A stretch of DNA of 64,000 nt from Oscheius tipulae (lineage: Eukaryota; Nematoda; Chromadorea; Rhabditida; Rhabditidae). The translations under genes were made by a program, and so were the position numbers. Under the pieces are notes generated by a model, which did not search any database, was not told where the DNA came from, and worked only from the letters and a program-made list of their open reading frames with translations. Positions 49,267 to 60,470 of the stretch are shown piece by piece; position 1 is the first letter of the stretch, and each line of letters opens with the position of its first letter. The DNA lies in assembly GCA_037178975.1 (NCBI GenBank), contig JASJZH010000006.1, positions 7,192,001 to 7,256,000 of the forward strand. Direction: 5' to 3'.

Positions 49267-52200
49267 ATGCGGTTGCTCCTTGTCCTGCTCTTCCCGGCGT
49301 TAGCGGCCTCCAAGAACATTTTTGTCTCGTCTCCTTTTGATAACTTCAGGATAGAATGTCCGAAAAAGGTAGAGATCTCGATGACAGATGTTCACCAATT
49401 CTTCAGTCTGGCGCAAATGAGCTGTCAGTGAGAATGGTTGAATCAGTCGGAGCTAAACGACAAGATATTGTTTTTGATATGAGCTGTGAGGGAATAGAAG
49501 AGGTATAGTAACACATTACATCAAAATGAAGCACTCTTTAGCTCTACCCGTGGGTGAATATTCCAGTCGGGATCACTGAAATGGACAGAGAAGATTGCTA
49601 CTACTCTTCAATGTTTGACCCTATTCTGGACGAGGATACTGAATATTCTTGTAAGAATAGGGAGTATTTTGCTGGAATCACTCGTCTCACCGATACAAGG
49701 TAGAAATACACCTTATTAATTGGAAAACTAGAACTTCAGAGTACAAGTTCTGTGCTGCCGCCTCCGATCCCGAACCGAGTTCAACTGTCGTGAGACGCAA
49801 TTCAACAAACCTATTGGACTAAGCCGAACCACTATCATTGAGTGAGCCCCTTTTATTAGCCCTAAATCCTACATGGATATTTCAGAGGAGATAATCAGCT
49901 CATTAATGCCCTCAAGGTCAATGATCGGGGCTACATTGTAAGATTTTGCGATATGGCTCCGAGAAACATTCGTAATTTGCTGAAAATCTTGTTTGTGATC
50001 TCGTATTTTTAGCTGAGATCTATGATGATATTAAAGTAACCACTGAGAGACCGAAGACCACAAAGCAGAATTTGAAAGGCAAAGTACAGAAACAGCAAGT
50101 GAATCCGTACTCTACAAGAGCACCTACCACTCTGGTAGGCTTGTTTTTATTCGGAAACTTAGTAAATTCAGACTCCTGGTGGGTTTCCGCAACTTCCTAA
50201 AGTTGATGCTTTCGGTCAACTAGTCCCTGAGTATTCTCCTACCAAAGGTCCACTTATGGCTAGAATAAACGAGCCTCTTACTGTTCCTACCACACATCCT
50301 ACCACTCAGTCCACCACTACCCGTGTTCCTCCTACTTCAGCGGTCCCTATTGCGGTGACAACAACTACTGAAGCTACCACTACGACCACCACAACTCAAA
50401 AGCCTACAACCATATCTACCACAACCATCTCGACAACTACGACACCCAAACCCACAACAACCACGACTAAGAGGCCTACTACATCAACGACCACTTCAAC
50501 AACAACTAAAGCTCCTACGACTACTACAGAGGCTGCTCCAACATCTGCTTCTCATGAAGAAGAAGTGAGGTGCGTAAAGGTTTTCTCCTTAAAAGCCAAG
50601 GTCCCCGTATGATTCAAAGCAAGAGTTTTGGAACTTCTTCTGAAACGCGAACGTGGCGATTAAAAGCTTTGATTGCTTCAAATGACGGCAATTACCGGAT
50701 CCCATTCACACCAGAACCTTTTTGACTATTAATTAACGTTTTTACTTCAGTAACTCTGTCGAGGATTCAATGGAGAAAATAGATGCCGATCCTGTTCCTA
50801 CAATGGAAGAGCCAGCTCCGAAGGAAGAGACTACTACTCCCACTCATCAGAAATCCGTTGAGGACATTACCATGGGTTTGGTTCAAGTGTTAATTACCTC
50901 GTTTACGCTTTAGTCGAAGACTTATCTCGCGTGACGTTCAACAATGATGACTTTCCTAAAGCCAATGAGAAAAAGCTCGCGGTCCCTGGAAAGATGAAGT
51001 TCGCAAAAAATCAACTGGTACTCCACGTGGCTGTCATTTATCAAATGTTCATTATTCCAGCCTCTCCGACCGGGAGCTTCATCAAACAGTGAATTCGTCT
51101 TTTTACCCTCCATCAATCATGAAGGAATTCGACGGGCCCCTGTCCGCACCTACCGTCCACATATTGTGAGCCGCACTGTTCTTTTTGATGATTGAGCACG
51201 TAACCCAGTCTCTGTCATTGCTTTTGTCGCCTGTTAATAAAGTCTTTCGTCATCGTAACATTTTGCACTCTGTTCTGCTTAACCAAATAACATTTTCTTG
51301 CTTAGACTGCCCTTCTATCAGGAAATGTGCTGTACTTTCATGTTAGTCGCGTTTGACAGTAATGAAAACTCTGATGAGCTGCATCCATCAATTAACCTTT
51401 TTGGGAAGGAAATTACGCTGACTTTATAAATTTCAGAATCTCTGGGATGATGAGGAAGACGAGATGGAAGAGATGTATGGTCAAATGGGTTTTACCTCCT
51501 CTGAACGAAAGGTCGAACATTAACTTGACCGTGGGAAATCCTCTCCGATTTTAGATGCGTCGTAAAGTAACGCGAGCACATCGTCTACCCACTGAAAGCA
51601 AGGAAGACAGCAGAGTAATTCGGTTATCTTTGTCCCCCGTTATGACTATACTTTTTAGATGTCTGATGTCTCGAAGGAGGTCCTTTATCAGAACATAATG
51701 AAAATCCCTGATCGTGAGACACTCTACCTGTCAGTTTTGACGCAACTGAACTCGCAAAGTGCTGTTTTTAGAAAAGAAGACGCCAGAAAATTGCCACCTG
51801 GAGCTCGGCAAGACCTTCCTGCAACAAGAAGGAATCCCGGTGCGGCAGTTCTTGTAGAACAAATTGATAATGCCCGCTTTGTAGATGAAGAGACGAACAG
51901 CAGTCCCTTTGAGAACGAAAACGAGCCTAAGGTGGGCAATGTCTGCGTCATTTCACACTAAAAGCACGTTGCGTGGTCTGTTTCGGGATTTGTGTGGCGA
52001 CTTTAACTTCTCTTTCATACTGCTACGCATCCATGTCTTCACACAGTTTTCAGATATCTAAAGGTCCGACCTCTGTCTATGACAGAGTTGATCTACAGCA
52101 GGCTGAAGATATTGAAGAGGTGTTTAATCGTTTGGCTCTTCATCCCGAGACCATCCGAAGAGCTCCGGTCAGAAACACGGAGCCTGACGAGGCCAGATCT

Positions 52201-53474
52201 GAGAAAACAGGTGCATTGTCTGTTCTGATGTTTTTCCTTTTTTCGTACAAGTGACTCAATTCTCAACAATTTTTGACTGCACTATATTCTCTCTTCTGCA
52301 TCAGCGCGCTCGAGATAACATGAATGCAAAAAAAGCGCTAGGCTAGCAGGAGATACGAGAAACACACTTTTAGCTCATCCGTAATTTTAGATCGCACCAG
52401 AGATGGCGTGAAAGTGCACAAGATGAACAATAATGAAGCACTTGTTCCCGTTAATGGTACGTCTTTTGGTTGACTGGGTGTAGGTCAACAAATTTGCAGA
52501 CTTGGTTATTTTCGACAGCAGGTACAAGGAACGAAAAGATCAGCTTCCCACCAGAGGTATCCTCTTCTTTCTTGGGTGGTCCGGAGTGTTTACCTTCTGT
52601 TAGATACAGCCACACTAGTCATTTTTTTAAGCCTCATAAAACAAGAACATGGAAATTTTTTCAGAAGCTCTAGTCCCCATGATGTCACCGCAGTTTTTCG
52701 GAACAGATTTGACAACGAAACGGACAGCCCCTACCACAACGACGTCTGTGGTAAATTAACAAATTGACTTTGGGCGACAAGCCTATTTTCTTGGTGTCAA
52801 AATGTGACGTGATGGCGTTCTGCCACCCCCATCTCCGGGCCATGTTGCACTTGTGACCCAGTGTCATAATAAGCTAATTGGAAACTGCAGCTTGTTTAAC
52901 GTTTCGGTGAAAAGCAGCTCATGAGCTATTTCGAGAGAGCGAATGAGAGGAGAAAAACTTGCTGTGACAAACAAGTAAGTCATCCTTTTTAGTTCGTCCA
53001 AGAGACCACTGCTCTTCCCACATCATCCACAACAAGAGTCCCGACAACTACAGAATACGACCCATCAAACTTCTATCACACTCCACGACCCAAGCCGCCA
53101 AAAAAGGAAAAAGGTCGGTAGTTGAGTTCGACAAAGGGAAGTCGTGGCGATTAGTCGGTCAAAAGAGGTATATCTCAATGTCCTTAGGCCGTTCCTCATG
53201 CAAAAAAGAGCGACCGCGTACGTCTCCAGGTTAATGCCATTCTAAGTCGTAAAGCCGCACAAATGGGATTGTCGGTGTCATGTACCAACCATCCAATTTT
53301 TCAGTGCTCACTTTCTGCACTAAGGACATAGCCATTCGCGATGAGAGAAATATGGTGATTGCCTGTGGTGGCGAGCTTGATGTATGGGTACCAAGTCGTT
53401 GTCCAGCCGGCACGGACTGTTTCGTATCCTCGGACAGCACCTATCGTATCTGCTGTCCTATCTCCAAAGGATAG
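49267..53474 (+). CDS. Secreted modular matrix protein: dermatopontin-like N terminus, Thr-rich mucin region, C-terminal CC/lustrin-like module
   Basis: Nineteen exons (49267-49368 to 53305-53474) join into 820 aa in one frame. MRLLLVLLFPALAA is a signal peptide. Residues about 20-190 carry a dermatopontin-like pattern: PFDNFRIECP, then QDIVFDMSCEG, then RVQVLCCRLRSRTEFNC. A Thr/Pro-rich stretch (about 50262-50535) should be heavily O-glycosylated. A long disordered acidic/basic region follows, with two IRRAPVR motifs, then a second Thr-rich patch (APTTTTS). The C-terminal 55 residues hold regularly spaced Cys ending CPAGTDCFVSSDSTYRICCP, the pattern of nematode CC/lustrin modules. It likely acts in cuticle or extracellular matrix. 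Intron 51166-51436 contains a stop and AATAAA, so a short form may exist; the part after 51436 could even be a separate gene. Confidence 0.75.
50262..50535 (+). repeat. Thr-rich mucin-type low-complexity region
   Basis: About ninety codons are dominated by ACN Thr codons with Pro, Lys and Ser between them (TTTTTTQKPTTISTTTIST and similar). This is a typical O-glycosylated mucin segment and is prone to repeat-length variation. Confidence 0.85.
51236..51241 (+). terminator. Intronic poly(A) signal in the matrix-protein gene
   Basis: If the donor at 51166 is not used, the frame runs ten more codons to TGA 51193-51195, and AATAAA follows 40 nt later. This would give a shorter secreted isoform lacking the CC module. 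Confidence 0.4.
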
Positions 53475-53734
53475 ACCGAAAGCCAGTCTTCTGCTCATCA
53501 GTCTTAATCAGCCAGCTTTCATCCACATTTTTGCATCAAAATTCACGGGAATTCAACGTAGCTCATATACACATGCGCAATCTTTGCCAGTCGTCTCTAA
53601 TCAAAAGCGATTCAGCACATGGCCTTCACTCTTCCTTCTATTATTAGCGAGCGCTCTTACAGCCTCGCTATACTAGTGTGCCCGCCACAACATGTATATA
53701 GCAAAGGAGTAACCAATTTTGTCTCATATTATAT

Positions 53735-53740
53735 AATAAA
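53735..53740 (+). terminator. Poly(A) signal of the matrix-protein gene
   Basis: AATAAA lies 260 nt after the TAG at 53474, in a stretch with no other coding signal. Confidence 0.45.
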
Positions 53741-54324
53741 CTTGCTTCAACAGCTCGTTTTGGTCCATTCTGGGGCAGGCAATATGATTACGGTTCCTCC
53801 AAATCGGGATTTGCTTATTTCCTCGGGAATGAGGATGTTTGCTGTGAGGTCAAATGAAATTGATGCCTAAAATTATGTGGCCACGCTGGAAGTCCTACCC
53901 CTCCCACGCAGGAGACGATGGTTATTAGGAGCGAAGAAGCCTGCCAAAAGACAGAAGGCAATGACGAAAATTGGCTTAGTTTGATTGGGGGGATGTGAAT
54001 CCCCGTGAGATGATGACACAAAAGAATTACGTAGATCCACCCTTCTATTTTGACCCATCTCTTCTTTAATTACCCCTTTGGCTTCTGCAGCAACAAGTTC
54101 ATCGTGATTCAGTAACAATAATTTACTGTACAAAGTACCTAGTCAAGGATCACATGAGTAAGCATCAACACCGTAAAGTAAAAGAAAACTGTAGGAAAAC
54201 CCGACAAGAACAGGATAAGGAAAATGCATGGACAGAAAAAGCAAGGCTACCAGCTAAAAACCCGAAAAAAATGCACGTCTAGTGGTTCTACAGCACGAGA
54301 AGAAGCATCACAGATTCAGCCTCA
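53741..54324. other. Short intergenic region between convergent genes
   Basis: No gene is seen. It lies between the 3' ends of the matrix-protein gene (+) and the 54.3 kb orphan (-) and presumably holds the orphan's 3' UTR. Confidence 0.4.
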
Positions 54325-55562
54325 TCATATACTCAACCTGAAATAGATAGGATTAATAATTTGTTAGGAAAGACTGGATGTTGAATTCTGGCGCATTGGA
54401 AAAGGTAACTCACCAACTGGGCATGTTGAAACAAACACAGGCAAGCATGTTGCTGGAGGGATTAAGAAGAGCCTTTGTATCTCGGATGGCATGGGCAGGA
54501 ACTTCATCGAGAACCTGAAAGCAGACATGTTAAATAAATGTAAATAGAATTATAAGCCGCGCGGGGGAGAGGAGAGTAGAGTATTCCCAGTTTTTACATA
54601 ACCAGTGTCCTTAAACGGCTATAGACGCTCCTCTAGTCACAGGAATATTAATGTTATTTTCCCTCAGAATGTCTGTACTTACCGATCGTTCTTGGCACAG
54701 CAAGATACGCATCTTCATGCCCTCACAAGTGCGTGAGCGCCCTGATCCGGAACTGGAGGTACTGGAAGTGGAGTCACGTCGGACTGTAGCCTGTACATGA
54801 TGCTGGCAACGGTATTTGGCTGCTGCCTTCTTCAAAGCTTCCAAAGCATCGGTGCAGTCTTGCTAAAAACGAGATAAATCTTGTATAAGGTCACGTTTTC
54901 TTACCTCAATCGTACGGACGAGGCAAAGAACTCTGCTTTTTGCCACCTGCTCACGCCATGTCAGGATGCCCAAGGTCATAAGAGCAATGTCGCTCTCAGG
55001 TAGACCCTCGTCAAATAAGGTTCCGGGGAGGCGAACCGACTCAAACGTCTCGAGGTTTACCTGGAAGAATGATCTATTAGCACGTAGCAGGGGAAGTGAT
55101 GTTAGTAATGACTTTGTAAACGGATGTTGTGGTCATTTTTCTGTCTGCAAACATCTCTCTCTTATTCCCGTGACCGACAGTGTTGGACTTTTGAATACCG
55201 ATGAAGCCACGTGTTTGAGCCCCCTCCATCAGGAAAGGCTCGAGGACAATGGGAATGAGCGAAAATCTCACCTTCGAATCGAATTTGGCCAAATACAAAC
55301 AGCATCCGTCTCTCTTCGATGGTCCAGCCGCCGAACAGGATAAAATGTAGTCGTAGTAAGATGGGCCGGTAGAGTGATTCATTTCATAGACAAGGTCGGA
55401 TGGGTTAATGGCGAAGAGTCCAGAATCTTCTGCTAGCTCGATGATAGACTTGCGTTGAAGCATATTCCTTGCGGTGAGAGCCATCGCGACGTTGTTCTGG
55501 CTACTAGGGGCGTGGCGAAGACCGGGTTGGTCCCGCCCATGTGTGGGTCCAACAATTCCCAT
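54325..55562 (-). CDS. Orphan 246-aa intracellular protein
   Basis: Five exons (55562-55272, 55060-54905, 54862-54683, 54514-54414, 54337-54325) splice to 246 aa with matching phases. The last exon is only 13 nt and supplies LSI-stop. The ATG at 55562 is the first Met after an in-frame TAA. Visible features are a possible adaptor-like helix and strand pattern (NMLQRKSIIELAEDSGLFAI), a globular middle (LPESDIALMTLGILTWREQV, KSRVLCLVRTIE), a Ser-rich linker and a second globular piece (MKMRILLCQERSVLDEVPAH). There is no signal peptide or membrane helix. The alternating pattern could suit a PTB/PH-like fold, but I cannot name a family. A first exon further upstream is possible. Confidence 0.6.
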
Positions 55563-56856
55563 TTCGGGTTGAACTTTATGCAGACAGCCTTTGCTCTCTG
55601 GAACGTCTCTTATAGACACTTAACTTGACAAAGATTTTGGAATAGAAGCAAACGGAAGAGGATAGGAGAGAGGAAAGCGACGAGACAATCTGAGACTGGC
55701 GCCGCCTATTTTCGACGGTGAATACTGATCAGTAGGATATATAAATGAGAGGCAATAATAGATGAAGAAATGACCAATTGAAAAAGGTTGTTTTTCACGT
55801 GATTGACCGCATCGTCTCAAAACAGAAAACGCAGACGATCTTTGTGGTCAATAAAGCAGAGCCACCATTCATGAGAGAACTACAGCGAAATAGCGGCCCC
55901 ACCTAGTGGAAGTATCAAATTTGCATGAAACTGGAGGGCGGCCGTTCCGTGAGGAAGTGTCAACAAAAGACAAGAATCAACACCAACCACCCCCACGTCC
56001 ATAGCTCAATGACCCGAAAAAGCGTCATTTAGACATGTGAGAAGCGTCGCTAAAAATGTGAGTTAGACCCTTGGGAACTTGCGAGATCCTCGACCCGTAG
56101 TGTATCTTTGACATAGTTGGCTGAGCCTTGATACCAAGTCACATAATTACTATGACTTGACTTTGTTTATAGTATAAAAATAGCTACTTACACTGCGGAA
56201 AAGCCCAATCAGGGTTTCTATGTTGTCTATTTTGACCTCCGCCTTCGCATCATGCCTCTTCCGCTGCAATGATGAACTTTTGCGAACTGGCTGTTCCAGT
56301 TAAACGCAATTGTTCTCATTGAGAATGCATCAACCCGCTCGTAGTCAATTGTGACCCGAACCCAATTAAAAGTCCAAAAAAGAGAAGAAGAGACAGCCCG
56401 CGTGACTTGATGTGCTGCTCGCATTCGAACAGAGGACAGAATGAGAGCCAGGTTTGGATTCTCTAATCCCTGTCTTCTATATCTGAATTTTTGCCCATGT
56501 GCGTCACGGCAAACATTGTCAGGGATGGAGAATCTTCTGATCCTTGGTAAAGGCTTCTTTCAGGCCTGAAAAGGCTGGATGGAAAGGAGTTGTGCTACTC
56601 TAAATAGACTACTTATCCTTCCGCTTTAAAGGCATAGCATTTCGACCGATTCTATTAGCAGAAAAAGCTCTTGGGGCGTGAAAGGGTAAGCTTGTAAATC
56701 GGGGAGAACAGAAGGAAAGCTACAGCTCTGGACAAAGCGACTAGCCGTGTATGTAACCTGCTGTAGATTTGAAAGGCCAGCTTGAGTGGGGTCTTAGCTG
56801 CAGCTCATCCCTGTTTTTGGTCCAAAATCTCAACAATGAATAACTAGATAGAACAC
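55563..56856. other. Intergenic region upstream of the 54.3 kb orphan
   Basis: No supported gene. It should hold the 54.3 kb orphan's promoter (low end) and the end of the ethanolamine kinase 3' UTR (high end). The frames seen are short and unsupported. Confidence 0.45.
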
Positions 56857-56862
56857 TTTATT
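56857..56862 (-). terminator. Poly(A) signal of the ethanolamine kinase gene
   Basis: TTTATT on the + strand reads AATAAA on the - strand, about 58 nt past the stop at 56920. Confidence 0.5.
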
Positions 56863-56919
56863 GGACGGGCTATCAACTGAATTGGAATGACTACTCAAGA
56901 ACAATTGTTTGAAAGATGA

Positions 56920-59900
56920 TCACTGCTTCCGAAACTTGTCCAGACGCTTCTTGTACTGTTCGTGACGTGTGACTGCATATCTGAAAAACGACCACTGTTT
57001 TTCACATTCCGCAATTCCCATAATTTCTGTCACTTATATTAATTACGTCAGAGTGGTTACTTTCCCACCACTTTTATTAAAACCTACCCGAGGTAATCGA
57101 AGTCAATCAGCGAGTTTTGAGCTTGCACCAGGGCCCAAACAGACCAGAAGAGATGGGAAGCCTGCAAAATTTGTTTGATTAGGTCATCAGATCTGAATTT
57201 AATCGTGAAGTTTGATTACGACACGGTGTTCCTCATAATCCCGTCAAACGTTATTAAAGGGAAAATAGACCAACACATCCCTCGATAGTGAACTATAATT
57301 CAACAGGGAACAGGATATTAATCTGTTTCCAAAAATAGTTTTCAACATAGGAGCAGACGCTTTTAAGCGTTTCATTATTACAATAATAATGTTTTGAGGA
57401 GAGAGAAGAAAAACGTGAGAACATCCAGTGCAAACAAATTTCCCAGATATTCTGGGTGGTGGTGGGCCAAAACAAACTAACCAAAAATCTGGTGCGCTAT
57501 CATCCCTGCATCAAAAGTTTGCAGGGCATCTGCAAACTGTCAGATATCTGACAAAAAGTTAAATTCTAACTTGGCTCTCTAAGCCAGAAATAGTTCCTAG
57601 TCTGATCTTGAACTTCGTCACTTATGATCGTACTGCGACAGACAACGTCTTCTTTAAGCAGTGACGCGATCTCGGACCAATTTTCAGTCTGGTTCAACTT
57701 TTCAAGAACACTCCAAGCGAATTGCATAATCCATTGAAAATATTCCAATTCCTCCTCCGACTGCTAAAGCCTAGCAATTTCGGAATTATGCAAGTGGCCA
57801 CTTTACATCATTAGAACACAATTCGCGGTGTACTGTTCTCATCACTGAAACAGAATATGTGGTGTCCTTTTGAACATGAAAACCCAGGGTACTGGAAAAG
57901 TCTTTCAGACACTATTCCGGATTGTGTAAAGCAATCTCTTATTGACTCACAGAGCTACAGTCATCTCTACTTTGCACCTTTTCGAACCTCAAATGATACC
58001 TTTTTGGCAATAAAAGTGGGTATGATCCTTCCAAAGCCGGGGGATAATTCGTATTAAACTTGCACACTCACTTGATGTTTGCACAGTGGTGGCTTACAAA
58101 TGAAACATCATTTTTTGAAAGGGAATACCTGGCCACCACCCTCAACCTAACATGACCCACCTCCCATTGTGTATTCTAGGATTCGGGAGGGAAGTCTGGG
58201 TAATCCTGTTTGAATTAATCTTATCTTAGGGGATCAATGTAATTAGCACTCTCTCGCTCTACCAAAAAGGACGCCACGCCGATGTATGGCATTTTGAAGA
58301 ATTGCGTCAAAGACGTCTTTCCCCCAAAAGAGCTCATTAGAAGATACAAAATGTGAAGTGGACGTCATCTCTTTATGCTTTTGTCGAGCTTGACAGTAGA
58401 GATCTTTGTCTTGTCCAATTTCACTTACCGCCTCGAATAGTGGAGTGTTTCTAGACATGCGCGTCAGTATGTTCTCATCCACTTGTCCATGCCGGAATGC
58501 CAGGTAATCACGAATGAAGGCCTAAAAATAGAACACTCTGAGATTAATCAGGGACACCATCTTGACTACGCAACATTTCCTGGCCACATGGGGAGAGACC
58601 CGGAACGCGGGAAGTTTTCACATTGCCATAATGAGTATGTTACTAAGTTTCAGGGATGCGTCGTTCTATACTTCCTGTTACGTATATAGAAAATTAGTCG
58701 TGGGAAGCAGATGGACAAACAAAGAAAAAACGCAGACCTTCTTCTCCTCCGATTTCGGACAAAGAGAGTAGTCGGCGTTGTCGACTCCTGAAAAACAGGT
58801 TTATGAAAACTGGATAATACCTGAATACTCGTTGAAGTGATTGGCAATGTCAAACAAGATATAGTTGGTGTCAGCGTACTCGTAGTCGATGAAACTGACT
58901 TTCTCTGTAAATAGTGGTATGAAATGTTCATGCCAAGAATAGGCAAATTAACTTGACTACGTAATTTCACGGTCTGGCTACCCTGAACCACGTAAAAGGA
59001 TGTCTACCTTGCCATTCATAAAAAGAGGAAAGGTTATTTCTGTTTAGCTTCTGTAGAGTCTCTACTGATCTACTTTACGCCAAGCATCAAACCCCTGGTC
59101 TTATAAGAAGATTGCAATGTTTTACGAAGTGAATTTCCTGTCAAATGAATACTTCATTTTACCTTATCCACCTTATCAATTGGGTTTCAGAGAGGAACTC
59201 TCGATTTCACTACTGCAGCAAAAACAGAACTCAGGCTGACTGAAATCTTCAGCATTTTTAGCCACGTACTATGAGACTTATTGAATTTGAGTCAGTTGTT
59301 TAAACATCCGAAAATGCTTCCATGTTATTCCAAGTGACCTTAGATTTGCGAAACGTACAAATTCTGTTATTTTAGATTTTGTTCCTTATGAGTCAGTCTC
59401 AGTCGTGCAAAAGGATTTGAATTCAAGGCAGTGGGAAAACAAATTTTAAGGAACTGTTTGTGCTTGTGCCCTGGTTCCGCATAAGTCCATAAGATTCAAG
59501 AAATGAGTTGGTTAGATAATCATCTTGATCACCGAAAAGCCGCTTTATCAGCTATAATCAGTAAAGTCATATGCAAGTCGTTAAAACTTGCACATAGCTC
59601 TATTTTTCTATGGTCCGAGGGGAAAAGAACAAAAATGCCGAAGACAGTTCAAAGAGCCTACCAGTTTTCTTATCATAGAGGATGTTGTGAATAAGAAGAT
59701 CGTTGTGAGTGAAGCCTACGTCTTCTCCAGAGTCTTGAACGAGAGCCACCAATTCTTTTATTTCCTCCTTCAGACAGCGAGGGAAATGTTTCTCGAACAT
59801 TTTCTGAAAGTTTTTCCATCCAAAGTTATGAAGTTTGTACCTGCTGAGAGTCGTCTTCAAACGGCATTGTGAAGTTTTTGTAAAACTCCCACGTTTTTCC

Positions 59901-60470
59901 AACGACACAAGGCACAGCGGCTTCTACCGGAATCGAGTGCATGTGAGCCATGGCGCGACAAATTTCTCTGCAAAAATGATGAAACGATCTCTTTGCTTAC
60001 TAACTTCTGGATGAATGGTTCTTTCACTTGTTTCAAAGAAAGACTCTTGCCTGGCAAGTAGCCGCAGATCAGTCCATTCGTAAATTTAGCGTATAGTTTG
60101 GCAGCAAGACCTTGCTTGGCCAGAACTGCCCAACATTCGAGCTCGTGAGGTCTGAAACAGGTTGGCTGTTATAAAGTAGAGATTGAAGAAACCTGTCAAT
60201 AACCTTCTCAGTATTTTTTCCAAAAACACGGAAAATGAGCCTGTCATCATTGTCCTCGTCCGATACTTGAGCAGAGAAGATCTTGTTCGTAATTCCTGCA
60301 TTGAATATCTGGAACTCTGTTTGCTATGTTTTTAGGAAAGTCACCTCAAAAGTAATGCTATCTTTGTTCCAGTCAGGTTTCAATTTTACAGCCAAATCTC
60401 TGGCTCGATCTTCACATGTTTTGGCATCTGACAAAGGTAAAACAATATCGAATCTCGTCAAGTCTGCCAT
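56920..60470 (-). CDS. Ethanolamine kinase (ETNK family)
   Basis: Ten exons (60470-60345, 60308-60193, 60151-60005, 59967-59841, 59803-59662, 58904-58821, 58787-58738, 58521-58429, 57161-57088, 56980-56920) give 339 aa, normal for the family. It catalyses ATP-dependent phosphorylation of ethanolamine, the first step of the CDP-ethanolamine route to phosphatidylethanolamine, in the cytosol. Visible signatures are FEIFNAGITNKIF near the N terminus, the phosphotransferase motif FTHNDLLIHNILYD and the choline/ethanolamine kinase motif FIDYEYADTNYILFDIANHF. The end ASHLFWSVWALVQAQNSLID with FDYLGYAV is much closer to ethanolamine kinases than to choline kinases. ATG 60470 follows a TTGCAG acceptor by one base, so it may be trans-spliced. 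The 1.27 kb intron before the last two exons contains another open exon on the same strand. Confidence 0.93.
57566..57763 (-). CDS. Possible alternative terminal exon inside the ethanolamine kinase gene
   Basis: On the - strand a GGCTTTAG acceptor is followed by 66 codons, phase 0, ending in TAG at 57566-57568. The product begins QSEEELEYFQWIMQFAWSVL and ends NYFWLREPS. It could be spliced in phase to the kinase exon that ends at 58429. That would replace the conserved C terminus by a different, Trp-rich one. It could also be an exon of a nested gene or a decayed duplicate. It has no recognisable family. Confidence 0.35.
   Translation of the reverse strand, partial: QSEEELEYFQWIMQFAWSVLEKLNQTENWSEIASLLKEDVVCRSTIISDEVQDQTRNYFWLREPS

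Noticed and set aside
51721-51770. A possible 38-nt intron inside exon 51659-51931 (TCA/GTTTTG...TTTTTAG)
   Set aside because: Removing it shifts the frame and destroys the downstream match to the next exons; reading through keeps one frame.
57857-58057. A + strand 66-codon frame inside the ethanolamine kinase intron
   Set aside because: Its residues look plausible, but it lacks a supported acceptor, partner exons or homology; it may be chance.
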